DNA of 64,000 bases from the NCBI GenBank assembly GCA_964464145.1, contig CAYXFB010000005.1, positions 3,349-67,348 of the forward strand, in the 5' to 3' direction. The notes under the pieces were generated by a model that did not search any database, was not told the DNA's origin, and worked only from the letters and a program-made list of their open reading frames with translations. Made by a program: the position numbers and the translations under genes. Below are positions 26,541-34,115 of the stretch, piece after piece. How positions within the stretch are numbered: position 1 is the stretch's first letter; every line of letters begins with the position of its first letter. This stretch comes from UBA5399 sp964464145 (GTDB lineage: Bacteria > Bacillota > Clostridia > Christensenellales > Christensenellaceae).

Positions 26541-27095
26541 TCAGAACAGCTTGAAATTTTTCAGACCGTCCACAAAGTCTTTAAAGCCGTTCGTGCCATC
26601 CTGCAAGTTTTGTATACTTCCGTTAAGCGCGCCGAAGTCTACCTTGCCAATTCCGTCTACCGCGGTCTTAATTCCGCTTATAGCACCATTCATAGTGTCA
26701 AAATCTATTTTCTGTATGTCATTGAGCGTCTCATTCAGCACTTTGCTCACATCGGTGTTTATGGTTTCCACCAACGTCTCCGCCGAATCTATGAGCGGCG
26801 GCAGCTTAACAAGTGCCTGAGATATAGCACCATACAGAACAATCACCACGATCATGCACACCACTGCCACGGCAGCAAATATGGCCACCGCTATCGTGCG
26901 TACATTGGCCCGTTTCAAAAGTTTGTGGCTGTATTCATTTTGCTGCTCTAAAAGCTTTTCTATGCGCGCCAAGCTTCCGCCCGTATCCTCAGCCGACACC
27001 TTCGTCACCGTGTCCGTTGTCTCCTTTGCCACTGTGGCCACCGTTTCCTCCATTACCGCCAAATCGGCGATATCCTCTTTGTTCTTCTTCCCCAT
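26541..27095 (-). CDS. Single-pass membrane protein of unknown function
   Basis: A 184-residue protein. The N-terminal 65 residues are charged and rich in Thr, Val and Glu, followed by a predicted membrane helix near residues 68-92 (IAVAIFAAVAVVCMIVVIVL). The outside portion is a helical region with heptad-like leucine and isoleucine spacing and a repeated IDFDTMNGAISGI/VDFGALNGSIQNL pattern. No recognised domain. The ATG at 27095 has AAAGGGGAAGGAA upstream; an in-frame ATG at 27149 has no ribosome site. The coiled-coil-like outside part suggests an assembly or surface role, but that is inference only. Confidence 0.75.
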   Translation of the reverse strand: MGKKNKEDIADLAVMEETVATVAKETTDTVTKVSAEDTGGSLARIEKLLEQQNEYSHKLLKRANVRTIAVAIFAAVAVVCMIVVIVLYGAISQALVKLPPLIDSAETLVETINTDVSKVLNETLNDIQKIDFDTMNGAISGIKTAVDGIGKVDFGALNGSIQNLQDGTNGFKDFVDGLKNFKLF

Positions 27096-27417
27096 TTCCT
27101 TCCCCTTTCGTTTTGTGATTTTAATACCGCAGTTGCGGAAAATATACACACCGCAATAAAACCTGCTGCGGAAAAAATTTTTCTAACGATAGCTGCCGCA
27201 ATTTCGGCTTTGAATGCAAAAGCTCGATATGCCCGCTTCTCATCCCACGTCCGCCATATGTGCGACGGATACTATTATTATTATAACCACCCGCCCTTAC
27301 TTTTATCCGCTCGATTAAAAATCGTTTTTATCCGTGCAAAAAAACAGCGGGCTAAAACCACGCTGCTTTATTTTTATACTTCTTGCGGCTCCGCACTGCT
27401 TTTCCGCATAAGGTGAC
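27096..27417. other. Spacer holding the murA terminator
   Basis: 322 bases without a gene. It contains the murA terminator (27337-27372), a short CGATT-AATCG hairpin near 27312, and the upstream region of the membrane-protein gene. Nothing else is recognised. Confidence 0.6.
27337..27372 (-). terminator. Terminator after murA
   Basis: Minus strand CAGCG...CGCTG hairpin followed by seven T. Confidence 0.7.
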
Positions 27418-28701
27418 TCAATAATATATATCGTCGTCCGACTCCACCTTTTCGCGCCTTATGTCCGCACCCAGACTGTTTAGCTTGTCCTCTATGTGGT
27501 CGTAGCCCCGGTCTATATATTTTATGTTATATATCTCCGTCACTCCGTCCGCCATGAGGCCGGCCACTATAAGCGCGGCGCCCGCGCGCAGGTCTGTAGC
27601 CCGCACCGAAGCCCCGGTAAGCCGCTCCACGCCCTCCACAACGGCCACCCTGTCGTCCGTTGTGATGTTCGCGCCCATGCGGCGTATTTCATTTATATGT
27701 TTGAAGCGTGATTCAAATATACTCTCAGTTATCATGCTGGCTCCCCGCGCCGTTGACAGCAGCACCGTTGCCGGCTGCTGCAGATCGGTGGGGAAACCGG
27801 GGTACGGCATTGTTTTTATGCGCACCGCCTTGGGCCGGTTTGGGCAGCTTACGCGAATGAAGTCCGCGCCCTCCTTCACATCCACGCCCATTTCCATGAG
27901 CTTGGCCGAAAGCGCCTCCATGTGCGTGGGTATAACGTTGTTCACCGTTATCTCTCCGCGCGTGGCCGCCGCCGCTATCATAAGCGTACCCGTTTCTATC
28001 TGATCTGGTATTATGGAATAATTGCAGCCGTGCAGCTCCGCAACTCCCGTTATTCTTATTATGTCCGTGCCCGCGCCCTTTATTTTAGCGCCCATGCACA
28101 CCAAAAAGTTCGCAACGTCCACAACGTGCGGCTCCTTCGCCGCGTTTACTATCGTGGTCTGCCCCTGCGCCGTAACAGCGGCCAGCATAATGTTTATTGT
28201 AGCGCCGACCGAAACCACATCAAGGTATATATCACAGCCCTTTAGACCATCTTTTACCTCAGCTTTTAGCTTGCCATATTCGGTAACCACATCCGCGCCC
28301 AGCGCCTCCCAGCCCTTTATGTGCTGGTCTATAGGCCGCTCACCTATTGCGCAGCCGCCCGGCAGGCTTATCTCCGCAGCACCGTAGCGGCTCAATAGCG
28401 CGCCCACAAAGTAATAAGAAGCGCGCAGCCTCTTCACCAGATTTATCGTCACCTTGCTTGTTATTATGTTGGTGGTGTCCACCGTCATGGTGCCGTTGCC
28501 GTCAAACTCCACCTCGGCGCCTATTTCCGCCAGTATGCGCTTGATTATCATGACATCGGCAATATTGGGCAGATTTTCTATAACGCATTTGCCCTTCGCC
28601 AATATAGTAGCCGGGAGGATCGCCACGGCCGCGTTCTTCGCGCCCGTAACATCCACCGAGCCATAGAGCGGTTTCCCGCCCGACACTACAAATTTTTCCA
28701 T
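27418..28701 (-). CDS. murA: UDP-N-acetylglucosamine 1-carboxyvinyltransferase
   Basis: MurA of 427 residues, which transfers enolpyruvate from PEP to UDP-GlcNAc, the first committed step of peptidoglycan synthesis in the cytoplasm. Lys22-Asn23 (GAKNA) and the PEP-reactive Cys117 in PGGCAIGERPID are present. The Arg-containing LRASYYFVGALL and the C-terminal YIDRGYDHIEDKL match the family. Length is typical (about 420-430). The start at 28701 gives the standard MEKFVVSGG beginning, though the nearest AGGAAG is 14 bases away; an upstream in-frame extension to 28770 is not conserved in the family. Firmicutes often carry two murA genes, and only this one is in view. Confidence 0.97.
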   Translation of the reverse strand: MEKFVVSGGKPLYGSVDVTGAKNAAVAILPATILAKGKCVIENLPNIADVMIIKRILAEIGAEVEFDGNGTMTVDTTNIITSKVTINLVKRLRASYYFVGALLSRYGAAEISLPGGCAIGERPIDQHIKGWEALGADVVTEYGKLKAEVKDGLKGCDIYLDVVSVGATINIMLAAVTAQGQTTIVNAAKEPHVVDVANFLVCMGAKIKGAGTDIIRITGVAELHGCNYSIIPDQIETGTLMIAAAATRGEITVNNVIPTHMEALSAKLMEMGVDVKEGADFIRVSCPNRPKAVRIKTMPYPGFPTDLQQPATVLLSTARGASMITESIFESRFKHINEIRRMGANITTDDRVAVVEGVERLTGASVRATDLRAGAALIVAGLMADGVTEIYNIKYIDRGYDHIEDKLNSLGADIRREKVESDDDIYY

Positions 28702-28755
28702 ATGTATTTCAGTTAGCTTCCTACAATTTTTATTTGTATATATCTTACCATCATA

Positions 28756-28796
28756 CGCGTAATTTAGCAATGTGCACAGAAAGCCAAATTACACGC
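28756..28796. repeat. Long hairpin between corA and murA
   Basis: CGCGTAATTTAGC pairs with GCCAAATTACACGC (two imperfect positions). No T run follows on the minus strand, so it may limit rather than fully terminate corA transcripts. Confidence 0.55.
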
Positions 28797-28814
28797 AAGC
28801 GTTTTTAGCCCGCG

Positions 28815-29762
28815 TCAAAACATCTTCTTTTTCCACAGCACCAGCAGCACCACGAGGCTGACGCCCACAGAGATGGATGTTACGATCCAAAAGCCCTGCG
28901 GGTGATCCGCAAATGGCATGCCGCCCGGCAGGTTCATTCCCCATAGGCTTGCCAAAAGAGTCGGCACCGAAAGCACTATGGTCACCGAGGCGAGAAATTT
29001 CATCACTATATTCAGGTTGTTCGAAATAACGCTGGCAAAGGCGTCCATCGTACCCGAAAGTATGTCCCTGTATATATTGCCCATCTCTATGGCCTGCTTG
29101 TTTTCTATTATGGTATCCTCCAGCAGTTCCATATCGTCCGGGTATTTTTTTATAACGTTGAACTTGAGCATCTTTTCCAGCACCGCTTCGTTGGATTTGA
29201 GCGATGTGGAGAAATACACTAGCGACTTTTCTATTTTGAGCATCTGAATGAGCTCACGGTTTTTCATAGATTTGTGCAGCGCGTTTTCCACCTGCGTTTG
29301 CGCCTTGTCTATCTGGCGCAGATACTGCAGATATTTGCTGGCATTCTTATACAATATTTGCAGCAAAAAGCGCGTTCTTTTGCAGGTATCGAAGCCGCGC
29401 ACCGTCTTGTTCCAAAAATCCTCTATTATAGAGGTCTCCTCCAGGCACACCGTTACCACATTTTCCTTGGTCAAAATTATTCCCAGTGGCAGCGTGGTAT
29501 ACAAAAACGAAGTGCGCTCCGGGCGTACAACGGGAATATCCACCAGTATGAGGGTCTCGTCCTTGTCCCTATCCGAATCTATACGCACCGCTTCCTCTTC
29601 ATCAAGCGCCGCGCGAATGAATTCGTCCTCTATCTGGAGCGTATCGCGTACACACACGAGCTCCTCTTCCGTAGGATCCAAAAGGTGCACCCACGCACCC
29701 GGCCTTATGCTATCCAGTTCTTTTAAGGTGTTGTTTTCAGCTGTGCTGAATATCTTTATCAT
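28815..29762 (-). CDS. corA: CorA-family magnesium/divalent cation transporter
   Basis: A 315-residue CorA/Mrs2-type channel. The first 245 residues form the cytoplasmic sensor funnel with a long helix. Two membrane helices lie near 256-275 and 288-308. The selectivity motif GMN is present at 275-277 in SLWGMNLPGG. The basic C-terminus KKKMF fits the positively charged ring near the pore. It should move Mg2+, and possibly Co2+ or Ni2+, into the cell. A weak ribosome site (GTGGGTGA) precedes the ATG. The 140 bases upstream hold a candidate leader peptide and a strong hairpin, a plausible Mg2+-linked control region. Confidence 0.93.
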   Translation of the reverse strand: MIKIFSTAENNTLKELDSIRPGAWVHLLDPTEEELVCVRDTLQIEDEFIRAALDEEEAVRIDSDRDKDETLILVDIPVVRPERTSFLYTTLPLGIILTKENVVTVCLEETSIIEDFWNKTVRGFDTCKRTRFLLQILYKNASKYLQYLRQIDKAQTQVENALHKSMKNRELIQMLKIEKSLVYFSTSLKSNEAVLEKMLKFNVIKKYPDDMELLEDTIIENKQAIEMGNIYRDILSGTMDAFASVISNNLNIVMKFLASVTIVLSVPTLLASLWGMNLPGGMPFADHPQGFWIVTSISVGVSLVVLLVLWKKKMF

Positions 29763-29789
29763 TGGAAGTCACCCACTTTCTTCAAAGCT

Positions 29790-29816
29790 CGGGGAACATA
29801 ACTATGTATTTCCCCG
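29790..29816 (-). promoter_or_regulatory. Hairpin just upstream of corA
   Basis: CGGGGA and TCCCCG enclose an inner ACATA/TATGT stem. It ends about 28 bases before the corA start, close enough to influence ribosome binding or to act with the leader ORF. There is no T run. Confidence 0.6.
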
Positions 29817-29833
29817 TCACATTTCAAGCGGGA

Positions 29834-29902
29834 TCACTGCGAAAACCGTGCGCGCAAACAACCACCGCTCTTATTTATACTGCGTTCAGGCCCTGCGTCC
29901 AC
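29834..29902 (-). CDS. Candidate 22-residue leader peptide upstream of corA
   Basis: GTG at 29902 is eight bases after AGGAGGTGA, the strongest ribosome site in the region. The frame encodes MDAGPERSINKSGGCLRARFSQ-like residues (22 codons), then TGA, followed by a hairpin and then corA. Short translated leaders controlling Mg2+ transporters are known in enteric bacteria (mgtL, corL). No homologue of this peptide is known to me, so coding is inferred from the ribosome site and layout only. Confidence 0.35.
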   Translation of the reverse strand: MDAGPERSINKSGGCLRARFSQ

Positions 29903-30035
29903 GAATTTTCTCACCTCCTGCGAATTGTATAATCGCGTGCTCACATAAGCACCCGAACATACACATTATAGCTTTTCGGCGGCCTAAAAGCAATCACCCT
30001 AAAGCAAAAAATACTAGGAAAGAATTGTATATCTG

Positions 30036-30044
30036 TGATATAAT
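30036..30044 (+). promoter_or_regulatory. Extended -10 of the signal peptidase gene
   Basis: TGATATAAT (an extended -10) lies about 30 bases before the start codon. The -35 is poor (TAGGAA at 18-base spacing). Confidence 0.45.
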
Positions 30045-30070
30045 ACTTTAATACGCAAGGAGATATTTAT

Positions 30071-30826
30071 TTGATGGAAAACAAAAGCGGCAGCTCGTTT
30101 GCCCGCCGTTCCGGTAAATACCGGGACAATTCAAACCTCGGCGGGGAAGCGGATGAAGATATAAATAAAATTGCGCCCGAAAAGGGCGACCTCGGCGAAC
30201 GTTCCCAAGAGATACCGGAGATGTACCCTCTTGACGAGCTTAATGAGCACGACGAATACGGCAGACGCAAGCCCACGCGGCGCGCAAGCTCAGCGCATCG
30301 CGTAAAGGCGCGAAACAAGCGGCGCGAAGCCGCCGGCTGGATAATTTCTATATGCCTTGCCGTTGCCGTGGCGCTTTTCATACGCGCTTTCGTGTTCGAA
30401 ATAATACTGGTGGACGGCGAATCCATGTATCCCACGCTCTATACGGATGAACGCGTGGCTGTGGAAAAAGTCACGCGCTACGGCGGCATGCCCGAGCGCG
30501 GCGACATCATAATAGTGGAATACCCCAACCTCGCTGGCACTTTTGTAAAGCGCGCGATAGGTCTGCCGGGCGAAACGGTGGAGGTGCGGAACAGCACCGT
30601 ATATATAAACGGCGAGCCCCTGAGCGAAAGCTATGTGAACCCGGAACCATACAACGATATGGCCGCCGTAACAGTGCCGGAAAATCACGTTTTTGTAATG
30701 GGAGACAACCGTGCGCATTCCCTTGACAGCCGCACGGAAAAAATCGGGCCCATAGCTCACGAGGCCATAGTGGGGCACGGCCTGTTCGTTATATGGCCGC
30801 TCACGAATATACACGGCATAAGCTGA
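30071..30826 (+). CDS. lepB: Signal peptidase I
   Basis: A type I signal peptidase of 251 residues that removes signal peptides on the outer face of the membrane. The catalytic Ser118 is in DGESMYPTL and the general base Lys160 is in FVKRAIGLPGE; GDNRAHSLDSR is box E. A single membrane helix covers about 89-107. The 88-residue charged cytoplasmic extension before it is longer than in typical Gram-positive SipS proteins. AAGGAG precedes TTG (8 bases) and ATG (11 bases, 30074); either could be used. Likely substrates in the window include the subtilisin and LRR protein. Confidence 0.94.
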   Translation: MMENKSGSSFARRSGKYRDNSNLGGEADEDINKIAPEKGDLGERSQEIPEMYPLDELNEHDEYGRRKPTRRASSAHRVKARNKRREAAGWIISICLAVAVALFIRAFVFEIILVDGESMYPTLYTDERVAVEKVTRYGGMPERGDIIIVEYPNLAGTFVKRAIGLPGETVEVRNSTVYINGEPLSESYVNPEPYNDMAAVTVPENHVFVMGDNRAHSLDSRTEKIGPIAHEAIVGHGLFVIWPLTNIHGIS

Positions 30827-30890
30827 TGCAATACCGCACTATTACGGTTCGCCCCGTTTGAGCGATGTTGCCCTAATTCATAAACAGACA

Positions 30891-30927
30891 AAACCGCGAT
30901 ATCCCAAGAGATACCGCGGTTCTTATT
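30891..30927. terminator. Convergent terminator, lepB and flagellin
   Basis: AACCGCG and CGCGGTT arms with an inner ATATC/GAGAT pairing. T-rich flanks are short on both sides. Confidence 0.75.
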
Positions 30928-30942
30928 TCGTTTTACCGCCTC

Positions 30943-33219
30943 TCACATAAGCAGCGTCAGCACGTTTTGCGACCTTGTGTTGGCCTGCGCGCTTCTGGCC
31001 GCGCCCATTTGCTGCATTATGCTCTGCTGAGTTGCGCGCAGCATATCGCCCGCCTGCTTGTCATCCACACGCGCGCTCTGCTCCGCAAGCACAGCGGAGG
31101 ATCGCCTCACGTCATATAGCCGCGTTTGCAATTGGTTTTGCATTGCGCCCATTGCCGAACGCTGCGCCGAAACAACGCCCATCGCACTCTTCACCGCCAC
31201 GCCCGCCGCCTGTGCGTTTGCGGGCGAGCTCAGCGCTGTGCCCTCAAGCCCCAAACCGGCCGTGTTCATGGCCGAAACCTCAAGCTCTGCAGCCGCACCG
31301 CCGCCCTGCACAATAACGCCCCTGCCCGCAGACTGCGCCGGCGCGAAGGAGGCCGATACGCTGCTGTCATCAAAATTGATACTGTTATCCGCAAGCACGC
31401 CGTTCGTGCCCTGCGTCAGCGTGGCCGCCATCGTTTCCGCCGAATCGCCTCGCATATATATGTAGCTGTTTGAGGCACTCGCGCCCTGCGCGCTCTGAAC
31501 TTTCAGTGTTATCTGATCGCCCGCGCGCAAATTGTTCATATTGAATGATACGGAAGTGCTGCTGTGCTGAGACGGGGTCATCTCCAGCGCAACGTCTCCG
31601 CTTTTGGGTGTCTGCTGCTCTATCTTTATTTCGCTGCCCGAACCCTCTATTTTGAAATCGTTCCTAAACTGCGCCGCCATTGCCCGCCTCATGGCCTGCA
31701 TAACGTCTCCGCTGGTCTGCGCAGCAAAAATGGATATTGTGCTCGCACCCTGATTTTTCGCCATGCCACCCGGCACCACCAGCTCAAACACCTTTCCGGA
31801 CATGCGGAATATATCTCCCACTCTAAGCGGCATATTGAAGTTTACCGTATTTATTTTTATGGACTGCCCTCCGTGATCTACGCCCGGAGCCGTGCTGGTG
31901 AAGGTCACGTCCTGCGCATTGCGCATCTCGCCCTGGGGCGCTCCGCCATCCGCCGCAGTATAGCTTATGGACGCGTTCATTTCGTTCATCCTCTGCTGAG
32001 CCGCCCGCGCGCCCGAGGGGCTGTTTTGCTCCTCGTTGAACTTCAGGCGTATCTGCACCGCGTTTTCGGACTGCATAACGGCATTTTTGCTTTCCAATAT
32101 GGCGTTTCCGTCGTAATTGACCTTTTCCGCCTCCATTATGCTGCGCGCCACATCGGCGGCAGTGTTTGTGCCGCGGGTGAGCGAATCACCAACCGAAGCG
32201 TCCACAAAATTTATAGTTATTGCCTCGCCCGCGCGAGAATCCGCCGCCTTGCTGCTCAGATTTTTATCCAGCGCGGCGTTTTGCCCCCTTACGGCCTCGT
32301 TTTCCGCCATGCTTATATTACGGGATTCTAAGATGCTTCTTGCGATGTCCGCAGCCGTATTTCTGCCCGCGTTCAAAGAGGCACCCGTTGCGGGATCGCC
32401 AAAATTCACAGTTATGTGTTCTCCGGCGCGCTGCGCCGCCGCATTCTTGCCGAGGGTCGTATCCAGCGCCACATTGGAGCTGCTCACCGCTTGATTTTTT
32501 TGAAGGCTCACATTTTGCGCTTCCAAAAGACTCCTCGCGATATCCGCCGCCGTGTTCCTCCCCTGCTTTAGAGAAGCCCCCACAGACTGATCTCCAAAAT
32601 TCACAGTTATTCGTTCGCCCGCCCTGGCATTGGCTATCTCCAGCCCGCCCAGATCCAGCCTGCCGTTCGCCGCCGGCCCGCCCGAAACTCCGCGTATCTC
32701 CGTGCTTATCTCCTGCGTCATGACCGCCTCGGGCGTCCTGTCCGCAGTTTGTACGTATATGCCCTCCGTCGCCGCGCTGCGCCGCGCGCCCGCCACAGAG
32801 AGCGAACCGTCCAGCACACTGCTGCCGCCATAGGTCGTTTGCTTCGAGATATCGTTTATCTGGCGGGTCAAATTACTGTATTCGGCGTCTATCTGCCTGC
32901 GCTGCGCGGGATCGTCCATAAGCTGGGTGCCCTGCTGCGCCAAACCGTCCATACGCTGCAAAACGTCCTGTATACGCGCCGCCGCGCCGTCTGCCGTGCT
33001 CAAAAGAGAGGATGCGTCCTGCACACTGCGCGCCGCCATATTAATATTGCGCACCCGCGTGGTCATACCGGCGGAGGCCGCCGTATCTGTTGTGCTGCCC
33101 ACAACGGGCGCTTTGCTCTCGCCCGGGTAGAGCCTCTGTGTCGCATTAGACATGAGCTTGTTCAGCGTGGAATAATTTCTGTAAATATCTATCGAAGACG
33201 CGTTACTGTCCACTCTCAT
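30943..33219 (-). CDS. Flagellin with an internal 65-residue triple repeat
   Basis: A 758-residue flagellin. The N-terminal D0/D1 region (about 1-140) follows the family pattern, with MRVDSN..., RNINMAARSVQDASSLLSTADGAA and a LVRQI-type heptad. The C-terminal region (about 665-758) is the matching helical end, finishing SQNVLTLLM. The middle holds three repeats of exactly 65 residues starting at 199, 264 and 329, each beginning RAGExITxNF and containing NTAADxARSxxEx. A further Gly/Ser/Ala-rich segment leads to about residue 660. GGAGGTGA lies six bases before the ATG. No sigma-28-type promoter is recognised upstream, and no other flagellar gene is in the window, so it may be an orphan flagellin or a surface protein built on that fold. 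Confidence 0.88.
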   Translation of the reverse strand: MRVDSNASSIDIYRNYSTLNKLMSNATQRLYPGESKAPVVGSTTDTAASAGMTTRVRNINMAARSVQDASSLLSTADGAAARIQDVLQRMDGLAQQGTQLMDDPAQRRQIDAEYSNLTRQINDISKQTTYGGSSVLDGSLSVAGARRSAATEGIYVQTADRTPEAVMTQEISTEIRGVSGGPAANGRLDLGGLEIANARAGERITVNFGDQSVGASLKQGRNTAADIARSLLEAQNVSLQKNQAVSSSNVALDTTLGKNAAAQRAGEHITVNFGDPATGASLNAGRNTAADIARSILESRNISMAENEAVRGQNAALDKNLSSKAADSRAGEAITINFVDASVGDSLTRGTNTAADVARSIMEAEKVNYDGNAILESKNAVMQSENAVQIRLKFNEEQNSPSGARAAQQRMNEMNASISYTAADGGAPQGEMRNAQDVTFTSTAPGVDHGGQSIKINTVNFNMPLRVGDIFRMSGKVFELVVPGGMAKNQGASTISIFAAQTSGDVMQAMRRAMAAQFRNDFKIEGSGSEIKIEQQTPKSGDVALEMTPSQHSSTSVSFNMNNLRAGDQITLKVQSAQGASASNSYIYMRGDSAETMAATLTQGTNGVLADNSINFDDSSVSASFAPAQSAGRGVIVQGGGAAAELEVSAMNTAGLGLEGTALSSPANAQAAGVAVKSAMGVVSAQRSAMGAMQNQLQTRLYDVRRSSAVLAEQSARVDDKQAGDMLRATQQSIMQQMGAARSAQANTRSQNVLTLLM

Positions 33220-33368
33220 GTGCCGTCACCTCCAAAATATGTATATCACCATAGCTATGTTATAACCAAAATTACTTAAACTAATCCAACTATATTTTAC
33301 CACCGAATCGATTTTTTTTCAATCCATCGCGCCCCTTATATTTACACTTTATTAAAAAGCTCTTCACT

Positions 33369-33399
33369 TTGTATTCACAGATGTGAGGTATTCTATAAA
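33369..33399 (+). promoter_or_regulatory. Possible promoter of an RNA/HD-gene leader
   Basis: TTGTAT and TATAAA separated by 19 bases, pointing to a transcript starting near 33405. Spacing is off optimum, so this is tentative. Confidence 0.35.
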
Positions 33400-33404
33400 C
33401 ATAC

Positions 33405-33521
33405 AAATTCTGCCACCGCAGTGCAGCGGAAACAAGCCGCCAGCGGCGGGAGGCAGTCCAAAAAATACGCTTACGCGTTTATATAAATTTTCCATGAGCC
33501 CCTCAGCGAAGGGGCTTTTCC
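33405..33521 (+). ncRNA. Candidate structured RNA ending in a terminator-like hairpin, unidentified
   Basis: The stem CTGCC (33410-33414) / GGCAG encloses two hairpins, CCGC-AGTGCA-GCGG and GCCG-CCAG-CGGC, joined by AAACAA, giving a compact three-way junction. A second part ends in the hairpin AGCCCCT/AGGGGCT plus T tail at 33497-33521. The layout (aptamer-like domain, then terminator, then gene) is what a riboswitch leader looks like, but it matches no class I recognise. Downstream is the HD gene at 33603. Confidence 0.4.
33497..33521 (+). terminator. Terminator-like hairpin before the HD gene
   Basis: AGCCCCT-CAGCGA-AGGGGCT followed by TTTTCCCTT. It could attenuate the leader transcript or simply end a short RNA. 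Confidence 0.6.
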
Positions 33522-33602
33522 CTTGATTATGGACAATCCCCACCCGCTGTTGTATACTATTGCATATTGCAAACCCATAGAAAACAATTCGGGAGGTAGC
33601 AC

Positions 33603-34094
33603 ATGAAGAGCATAAGCGCGCTCGTATCGGCAATGGCCGAATACGAAACGGGTAACCCGGGTCGTATAAACCACTTTTTGAAGGTATACGCCTACGCCAA
33701 AACGATCGGCGAGCTTGAGAGCCTGCCCGAGAAAGCGCAATACATACTGGAGGCCGCCGCCGTAACACACGATATCGGCATAAAACCCTCGCTCGCAAAG
33801 TACGGCTCTGACGACGGCGCGCACCAGCAGGTGGAGGGCCCGCCCGAAGCGGAGGCGCTGCTTCAAAAGCTGGGCTTTTTGCCTGAGGTCACGGAGCGCG
33901 TGTGCTATCTGATTTCCCGCCACCATACCTATACGGGAATAGACGGCGCGGATTATCAGATATTGGTGGAAGCGGATTCTCTCGTTAATATATTCGAGGG
34001 CAACGTACCCTACAAAAAGAGCATACGCGAAAATATATTTAAGACCGAAACGGGCAAAATGCTCTTTGACCGGCTCTATGAAAACATGGAATAA
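33603..34094 (+). CDS. HD-domain phosphohydrolase, small
   Basis: A 163-residue soluble HD-family protein. The metal motif is His56-Asp57 in VTHDIGIKP, with an early His24 and a later SRHHTYTG and ILVEADSLVN providing further ligands. This set fits metal-dependent phosphohydrolases acting on nucleotides or small phosphoesters; it lacks the GYP extension of cyclic di-GMP enzymes. GGGAGG precedes the ATG. The next gene (GtrA fusion) starts 21 bases later with a poor ribosome site, suggesting coupling. Confidence 0.82.
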   Translation: MKSISALVSAMAEYETGNPGRINHFLKVYAYAKTIGELESLPEKAQYILEAAAVTHDIGIKPSLAKYGSDDGAHQQVEGPPEAEALLQKLGFLPEVTERVCYLISRHHTYTGIDGADYQILVEADSLVNIFEGNVPYKKSIRENIFKTETGKMLFDRLYENME

Positions 34095-34115
34095 ACGAAA
34101 GCGCATATTATAAAC

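Noticed and set aside
29763..30000. M-box Mg2+ riboswitch upstream of corA
   Set aside because: None of the conserved M-box core sequences are present; only the leader frame and hairpin are seen.
33220..33320. Sigma-28 promoter for the flagellin gene
   Set aside because: No TAAA-N15-GCCGATAA-like pattern was found upstream of the start.
33405..33521. Cobalamin or cyclic di-GMP riboswitch
   Set aside because: Partial GCCAC and GGGAGGC similarity only; the B12 box and other core segments are missing, and the cyclic di-GMP consensus is absent.
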